The notes under the pieces: model-generated | Seen by the model: the letters and a program-made list of their open reading frames with translations, nothing else | Databases searched by the model: none | Told to the model about the DNA's origin: nothing | Shown here: positions 59,220 to 64,000 of the stretch, piece after piece | Position numbering within the stretch: position 1 is the first letter of the stretch | Layout of the letters: every line of letters starts with the position of its first letter | Made by a program: the position numbers and the translations under genes | DNA from: Pseudoalteromonas sp. T1lg23B | GTDB taxonomy: Bacteria > Pseudomonadota > Gammaproteobacteria > Enterobacterales > Alteromonadaceae | Reading direction: 5' to 3' | Assembly: GCF_002964665.1 (NCBI RefSeq) | Contig: NZ_PQBZ01000034.1 | Coordinates: 372,429-436,428 of the forward strand | Length of the DNA stretch: 64,000 nucleotides

Positions 59220-59579
59220 ATGAACAAACTAGCCACATTATGTACCACCGCATTGCTAAGTGGTTTGCTCGCTACAACAGCGCAAGCAAAGCAGTTCGTC
59301 GCTGCGGACGACTCATTAGCAACAGAATTATGCATGGCAATTGCCAGCAACCATTCCTTATCATTGAGAAAAACCATGGATGAACACCACGTTAGCGTGA
59401 ACGTGATGCAAAATAAGCTCGCCTGTAACGGCCACTCCACGACAAAATTTGCTTCTCTGCATGAGCTGAACAATACCGCTAGGCTACTGCGCTTAGACCT
59501 TACAACTCACACTGAGATCCACGATTTATCTGCAAAAGCATCACAGGCAGATGTATTGGTTGTGTCTGGATCTAAATAA
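59220..59579 (+). CDS. DUF3718 domain secreted protein
   Basis: A 119-residue exported protein with a signal peptide (cleavage near AQA-KQ) and the DUF3718 pattern: FVAADDSLATELCMAIASNHSLSLR, then LACNGHSTTKFASLHE. Two Cys are positioned to pair. This family is common in Alteromonadales and Vibrionales and has no known function. A CGGAGA site precedes the ATG. Confidence 0.85.
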   Translation: MNKLATLCTTALLSGLLATTAQAKQFVAADDSLATELCMAIASNHSLSLRKTMDEHHVSVNVMQNKLACNGHSTTKFASLHELNNTARLLRLDLTTHTEIHDLSAKASQADVLVVSGSK

Positions 59580-59638
59580 TGGTGATTATATTTCAATGAG
59601 CACTGTGCTCGTTTCTTAATTGCACAGTGTTCTTCTCC

Positions 59639-60334
59639 CTAAGCGATCAACGCTGCGACTAAACCAAACAAACCACCAAATACACCGCCCCAAACCACCA
59701 GCCAGCCTAAATGCGTGCGTATCATGTTTTGGACAATGTCTTTAACCATGTCTGGAGTTAGTTCTTCCAAACGCTGTTCTACCGCTTTTTCGATGGTTGA
59801 AAACACCATATCTGCACTATGACCACTGCTTAGCTCGTCACTCATTAACTTTTTGAATTTATCTTCTTCTGTAATTTCAACGAGTGCATCTTGCATTTTT
59901 TCTACAAAAGACGACTTCATTGGCTGTAATGCCTCATTACCACCAAACATGGCGAGCATACCACCGAATTGCGACGCCTCAATCACCTGCACAAGCTTGT
60001 CAAATGCAGGGCTCAAATCGACTTTTTTTATTACTGGACTCAAGTCTATCGAGTTTTGCTGCTTTTCAAGTAACGCCGACACTTTTTCTTGGCTGAAAAA
60101 CTCTTGTAAGATGAGTACGCTAATTGACTCTTTAAAATGTTGAAATTTGAGTTTAATAACTCCTGAGCCATACAAAAAAGGCACTCTTTCAAACAGCATA
60201 TGAATCGCCAGTAAGTTTGTCATGGCGCCGGACAAAGCAAAAATACCAATTGAAAAAATAATGGGAAGCGATGAAAAGTGGCCAATAATAACTAAAAGCA
60301 ATGCCAGTGAATTGGTGATGTAACTTTTGTTCAC
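59639..60334 (-). CDS. DUF445 family membrane protein
   Basis: From the GTG at 60334 (perfect AGGAGG five bases upstream at 60340-60345) the protein has 231 residues. It has N-terminal membrane helices, the DUF445 motif GAMTNLLAIHMLFERVPFLYGSGVI, a soluble helical middle, and a C-terminal helix (LGWLVVWGGVFGGLFGLVAALIA). A longer in-frame version starting at 60475 has no support. The function is unknown. Confidence 0.87.
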   Translation of the reverse strand: MNKSYITNSLALLLVIIGHFSSLPIIFSIGIFALSGAMTNLLAIHMLFERVPFLYGSGVIKLKFQHFKESISVLILQEFFSQEKVSALLEKQQNSIDLSPVIKKVDLSPAFDKLVQVIEASQFGGMLAMFGGNEALQPMKSSFVEKMQDALVEITEEDKFKKLMSDELSSGHSADMVFSTIEKAVEQRLEELTPDMVKDIVQNMIRTHLGWLVVWGGVFGGLFGLVAALIA

Positions 60335-60519
60335 TACAACCTCCTGATTAACGAACCGCAGCATTTTATACTCTGTGCCCGACAAAATATAGCGCTGTAC
60401 TACTTTCTTTAATGATGTCAGACAGTAAAAAACCATATAATTCTTCGCTAACAGTTGAGATCCCCCGTATTTCAACCATAGTTTGAGTTAGGTATGTTTT
60501 TCTGATCAGGATGTCTGCG

Positions 60520-61374
60520 ATGTGGAACGCCGTTAATCAACAAATATCTGAAGCTTTACATCAACCCTTTTCATTTAATCACAAAGAGCAACTTCGTGGT
60601 TGTGACAATGAAAAGCGATTTTATATTGCCAATGACGATCACCGATATATCGTCAAAGTTGATTTGCTCAGTGCCTTAGAGCGATTTGAGTCTGAGTCAA
60701 AAGTTCGCGATCTATTAATCAGAGACAGCGACTTCTTGGTCGCAGACACCGTGACCATAGGCACCACATTGGAGTTCTGCTTTATGGTGCTTGAAGTTAT
60801 CCCAAAACAAAGTGAACAAGAGAACTGGCAGGAATGTGGCGTATTGTTAGCAAAAATGCATAACAGATTCGAACAAGAGATGTTTGGGTTAGAGCAAGAC
60901 AGTTACATTCATCACCTGGTTCAGCCCAATCAATGGCACAAAAAGTGGGAGACATTTTTTGCGGAAGAGCGCATCGGTTGGCAGTTGCAACTGCTCAAAG
61001 AAAAAGGCATTGAGTATGTTGATATTGACGATTTCGTTATAACCATTAAGTCACTGTTACCACACCACAGTAAACCGTCGCTACTTCATGGTAATTTTTG
61101 GAAAGGAAATATTTATTTCAGTGATGGCAAACCCTGTGTCGATAACCCGGCATGCTATTATGGAGATCGAGAAGTGGATCTCGCGATGAGTGAATTATTC
61201 GCACCGTTACCAGAATCCTTTTATGACGCATATCAAAATGTTTTCGAGTTACCAGTGGGTTACGAAATAAGGCGTCCGATTTATCAACTTTACCCTTTAC
61301 TGTTACACGCTAATTTATATGCTGGTGACTATCTAAATCAGGTTCAAAAACGAGTAAATGAAATATTAAAATAG
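60520..61374 (+). CDS. Fructosamine/ketosamine-3-kinase-like protein with altered catalytic residues
   Basis: A 284-residue homologue of E. coli YniA with strong similarity along its length (FFAEERIGWQLQLLKEKGIE, PACYYGDREVDLAMSELF). The kinase catalytic Asp in LLHGD is Asn192 (LLHGNFWKGN), and the metal-binding Asp before PACY is Asn209 (VDNPACYYGD), with Asp208 just before it. The ATP Lys (YIVKVD) is kept. I choose the ATG at 60520, which has AGGA eight bases upstream, over the one at 60511. It may be a pseudokinase. It is divergent from the DUF445 gene. Confidence 0.88.
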   Translation: MWNAVNQQISEALHQPFSFNHKEQLRGCDNEKRFYIANDDHRYIVKVDLLSALERFESESKVRDLLIRDSDFLVADTVTIGTTLEFCFMVLEVIPKQSEQENWQECGVLLAKMHNRFEQEMFGLEQDSYIHHLVQPNQWHKKWETFFAEERIGWQLQLLKEKGIEYVDIDDFVITIKSLLPHHSKPSLLHGNFWKGNIYFSDGKPCVDNPACYYGDREVDLAMSELFAPLPESFYDAYQNVFELPVGYEIRRPIYQLYPLLLHANLYAGDYLNQVQKRVNEILK

Positions 61375-61458
61375 CGCTAATATCGCTTTCATAATTGCAT
61401 TAGCTGCTATAATAAAGCGAGTGCAATGGCGATAGGCATTTGCCTTTTGGAGAGCTAA

Positions 61459-61662
61459 ATGAAAGCGCTATATGAACAAAGAATCACATGCCCACACTGT
61501 GGTCACCATGTTTATGTAAGCCTTGATGCCAGCGAGGGCGACCAAGACTTTTATGAAGACTGTGCAGCGTGCTGCAATTCGATTCATTTTAATATGCATA
61601 TAGATCAATCTAGAAATAAATTGGAGCTGCATATAGACAGTGATGACGAACAAATATTCTAG
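61459..61662 (+). CDS. CPXCG-motif cysteine-rich protein
   Basis: A 67-residue protein with the CPHCG motif at 11-15 and a second Cys cluster (CAACC) at about 36-40, which makes a small zinc ribbon. The C-terminus is acidic. It matches the CPXCG family of unknown function found across gammaproteobacteria. GGAGAG precedes the ATG. Confidence 0.85.
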   Translation: MKALYEQRITCPHCGHHVYVSLDASEGDQDFYEDCAACCNSIHFNMHIDQSRNKLELHIDSDDEQIF

Positions 61663-61714
61663 CTCAGATGTTTTCTTTACATACATCCCGCATTAGTCAG
61701 AGATTCAGAGTAGT

Positions 61715-62347
61715 TTATTTGGTATTTTGTTTACGCAAGTAGTTTTCTACCGTGGAGACAATCGTATAAGTTTGTTGGTCCACTTCAATATTTACTTTAT
61801 TCCCTTCGCGCAGGCGTCCTAAATTTGTGATGTTTAAAGTTTCTGGGATTAGGTGCAACCAAAAGCCTTCATCATCAATTGCCCCCACGGTTAAACTCGC
61901 CCCATTAACGCAAATAAAGCCTTTGTACAAAATGAATTTTAGCCACTGCTCGGGCAACTTTAGATAGATCTTACAGTTATCTTCTTCGTTAATAATACGC
62001 TGAACCACTGCGGTGCAATGCACGTGCCCAGACACTATGTGACCACCAATTTCAGTACCGAATGTCACGGAGCGTTCTAAGTTAACCCGCGCGCCCCTTC
62101 TGAGCAAACCGAGATTGGTTAACTTCAATGTTTCATCAATCACATCAAAATAAACCTGACCAACCACATCTTGTCGATGAATTTCGTATTTAACAACGGT
62201 AAGACAGCAGCCGTTGATTGCAATACTCGCACCTATGTCTAAATGCGTTAAATATTCAATCCCAACAGATATTCCCAATCGCAGCACACCTTCTTTATGT
62301 GCTGTACTGATTACCGTAGCTTGCGTTTGTACAATACCTGTAAACAT
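61715..62347 (-). CDS. ribE: Riboflavin synthase subunit alpha
   Basis: It dismutates two 6,7-dimethyl-8-ribityllumazines to riboflavin and the pyrimidine precursor. The 210 residues hold two lumazine-binding barrels: the first starts MFTGIVQ and contains ASIAINGCCLTVV, the second starts GGHIVSGHVH and contains GASLTVG. It is divergent from norM, as in E. coli (ribC/ribE next to mdtK). No FMN riboswitch is visible upstream. Confidence 0.94.
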   Translation of the reverse strand: MFTGIVQTQATVISTAHKEGVLRLGISVGIEYLTHLDIGASIAINGCCLTVVKYEIHRQDVVGQVYFDVIDETLKLTNLGLLRRGARVNLERSVTFGTEIGGHIVSGHVHCTAVVQRIINEEDNCKIYLKLPEQWLKFILYKGFICVNGASLTVGAIDDEGFWLHLIPETLNITNLGRLREGNKVNIEVDQQTYTIVSTVENYLRKQNTK

Positions 62348-62508
62348 ATTCGACCTTCACATTTAAAATCGCGCATATCATACAGTATTAATTAGACACT
62401 CAGAAGCGCCTCAGTAGCACAAAGCAAATGTTTTTAATCTAATTCGTCTCGATCGCTCGCTATACCTTAGCTCTATTGGTTACAATAGTATTTTTATCGG
62501 TGATAATT

Positions 62509-63864
62509 ATGAAGTTTAGTCACTGGGAAAGTAAGCGCCTTTTACAACTTGCAACCCCCGTATTTTTTGCGCAAATTACGCTAGTCTTAATGTCTGTGGT
62601 TGATACCATGATGGCAGGTCAAGTCAGTGCTAATGACCTTGCCGCGCTTTCTATCGCAACTGGGGTTTGGAATCCGCTAACATTTTCCCTGCAAGGCCTG
62701 TTACTCGCTCTCACAGGTATCGTTGCTCACTGTCATGGAGCCAATGACCACAGTGGCATCAAGTACTACTTCCAACAAAGCATCTATTTGGCGCTCTTAC
62801 TTACCAGCGTAGGATTTGCTTTAGCCGAGTTTACCCCTCTAGTATTCGAGCGCCTTGGTACTAGCGAATCTATCACCTCCCTTTCGCAGCAATACATCGA
62901 CTTTGTAAAATGGGGTGTACTTGGGTTTTTGCTATTTTCTATTTATCGTAATGTGACCGAAGGAGTTGGTTTCACCAAACCAGCATTTTATATCAGCATT
63001 GTTGGTCTTATCGTCAATGTCTTTGCCAACTATGTGTTTATTTACGGAAAGTTTGGTATGCCAGCTTATGGTAGCGCAGGCTGCGGTCTGGCAACCGCTT
63101 TGGTATTCTGGGCCATGGCCATCTCACAATGGGTCTATTGTAACCGCAGCAGAACAATGCGTACGCTTTCATTACTTAGCGAATTTACAAAACCGCAGTT
63201 GTCAGGGGTCAGTTACATCGCGAGACTGGGCATCCCTATTTGCCTTGCTACATTTTTTGAAGTGACTCTATTTGCTTGCATTCCTTTGTTTATAGCTGAC
63301 TTAGGTGCAATTGCCGTGTCCGGACATCAAATTGCGGCTAATGTCACATCAATGTTATTTATGATGCCCTTAAGTTTATCTATGGCGATTGCGATACGTA
63401 TCGGTAATTTAGCTGGCCAACAGGCGCACGAGCAATTAAAAACAGCTATTTTTACGAGTTTTTGTCTAGCTGCTATCATTTCCGTGTTTATCGCTTTCAT
63501 CACGCTCATTGGCAGAGACAGCATAGCGTGGCTATATACTAATAACGAAGATGTTGCGTTATTAGCGTCCAGTATCATAGTGTTAGCTTGTATTTACCAG
63601 CTACCTGATGCATTGCAAGTGGCTGCACACGGTGTTCTACGAGGCTTAAAATACACAAAGCCCATTACTTACATCACATTTGTTTCGTATTGGCTGGTTG
63701 GCTTCTCGCTCGGGTATATACTTGCTAAAACAGACTTTATTTTGCCTGCTATGGGACCTATCGGCTTTTGGATTGGCATCATCGTCGGCTTAACTGTTGC
63801 AGCTGTATTTTTATTACTAAGTGTGAGGGCTCGTCTTGCGTATATTTTGTCTGATAGTCAGTAG
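62509..63864 (+). CDS. norM: MATE family multidrug efflux protein NorM
   Basis: A 451-residue MATE transporter with twelve predicted helices in two related halves. It opens with the family segment LLQLATPVFFAQI, followed by VVDTMMAGQVSANDLAALSIA, and includes GLLLALTGIVAHCHGA. It exports cationic drugs in exchange for sodium or protons. I choose the ATG at 62509, with GGTGA five bases upstream, over an in-frame start 33 bases earlier. It is divergent from ribE. Confidence 0.95.
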   Translation: MKFSHWESKRLLQLATPVFFAQITLVLMSVVDTMMAGQVSANDLAALSIATGVWNPLTFSLQGLLLALTGIVAHCHGANDHSGIKYYFQQSIYLALLLTSVGFALAEFTPLVFERLGTSESITSLSQQYIDFVKWGVLGFLLFSIYRNVTEGVGFTKPAFYISIVGLIVNVFANYVFIYGKFGMPAYGSAGCGLATALVFWAMAISQWVYCNRSRTMRTLSLLSEFTKPQLSGVSYIARLGIPICLATFFEVTLFACIPLFIADLGAIAVSGHQIAANVTSMLFMMPLSLSMAIAIRIGNLAGQQAHEQLKTAIFTSFCLAAIISVFIAFITLIGRDSIAWLYTNNEDVALLASSIIVLACIYQLPDALQVAAHGVLRGLKYTKPITYITFVSYWLVGFSLGYILAKTDFILPAMGPIGFWIGIIVGLTVAAVFLLLSVRARLAYILSDSQ

Positions 63865-64000
63865 TATAATTTTGGCCGCGGGCTGTACGCCCGCGCCCAG
63901 TGAAATCTATAACGAATATCAACAAAGACTGGCTAACGTTGTTGAAAAAACAGCTGCAAGTCAGAATGTTACTTTAAAGCCTCTCGAAACCCCTAAGCTT
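63836..64000 (+). CDS. DUF3080-like lipoprotein (N-terminal part, runs off window)
   Basis: An open frame starting with TTG at 63836, 29 bases before the norM stop, encodes a signal peptide with lipobox (LAAGC) and a mature start PAPSEIYNEYQQRLANVVE, which fits DUF3080-type lipoproteins. The frame is open to the last base. Overlap with norM suggests translational coupling. No stronger start codon lies between an in-frame TGA at 63824 and the signal peptide. Confidence 0.7.
   Translation, partial: MRIFCLIVSSIILAAGCTPAPSEIYNEYQQRLANVVEKTAASQNVTLKPLETPKL

Noticed and set aside
62348..62508. Search for an FMN riboswitch in the ribE-norM gap
   Set aside because: None of the conserved RFN elements is visible in these 161 bases.
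1..64000. CRISPR arrays, tRNA or rRNA genes, insertion sequences and prophage genes
   Set aside because: No regularly spaced repeats, no cloverleaf, and no transposase, integrase or phage protein was recognised in any frame I read.

Overview
The window looks like a chromosomal segment of a marine gammaproteobacterium of the Alteromonadales, most probably Pseudoalteromonas or a close relative. The evidence is the core gene order (serC-aroA-cmk-rpsA-ihfB-lapA-lapB-pyrF; gyrA divergent from ubiG-gph-nrdA-nrdB-yfaE; trmO-proS; ribE divergent from norM), the moderately AT-rich composition, and the accessory families (TonB receptors, secreted peptidases, DUF3718, DUF3025, HDOD, M28). The organism call is inference from synteny and family content; no 16S gene is present.

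Layout. 1-483: the end of an unidentified gene plus a non-coding stretch with two clean hairpins. 484-10806 (minus strand): housekeeping block for pyrimidine synthesis (pyrF), LPS-level control (lapAB), nucleoid (ihfB), translation (rpsA), CMP kinase, shikimate and serine biosynthesis (aroA, serC) and DNA gyrase A. 10992-16448 (plus): ubiG, a HAD phosphatase and the class Ia ribonucleotide reductase operon with its ferredoxin; upstream of nrdA are a consensus DnaA box and NrdR-box-like palindromes. 16616-28315: small conserved proteins, an outer-membrane barrel, a Zur-controlled zinc TonB receptor (ZnuD-like, frameshifted), a di-haem peroxidase-like lipoprotein (frameshifted), a ToxR-like membrane regulator carrying a periplasmic LamG domain, a minimal collagenase-type metalloprotease and several secreted unknowns, including a 48-aa lipoprotein. 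28788-32291: etfA-etfB divergent from etfQO with two LiuR-like operators between them. 32427-48541: thioesterase, trmO, proS, HDOD protein, S9 peptidase, TonB-C lipoprotein, LpxH-like hydrolase, a NatAB-type ABC exporter, DUF3025, M28 peptidase, a metal exporter behind a Fur-type palindrome, a P-loop kinase and asnS. 48787-58044 (minus): a secreted Ig/PKD-like protein, a large TonB receptor, a beta-helix plus carbohydrate-binding secreted protein (frameshifted), and a pair of periplasmic amidohydrolases, one lacking the metal-binding HxH. 58157-64000: a zinc-finger/HNH-like protein, DUF3718, DUF445, a fructosamine-kinase-like protein with both catalytic Asp changed to Asn, a CPXCG protein, ribE, norM and the start of a DUF3080-like lipoprotein.

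The genes fall into two kinds: highly conserved core operons on both flanks and in the middle, and exported or membrane accessory genes for metal acquisition and polymer or peptide degradation. All three reading-frame breaks I found lie in exported accessory genes; each is a single-base change in or next to a short homopolymer, so sequence error, phase variation and real decay all remain possible. I found no CRISPR array, tRNA, rRNA, insertion sequence or prophage. The most unusual points are the fructosamine-kinase-like pseudokinase, the wHTH-TM-LamG regulator, the metal-site-less amidohydrolase paired with an intact one, and the nrdA control region.
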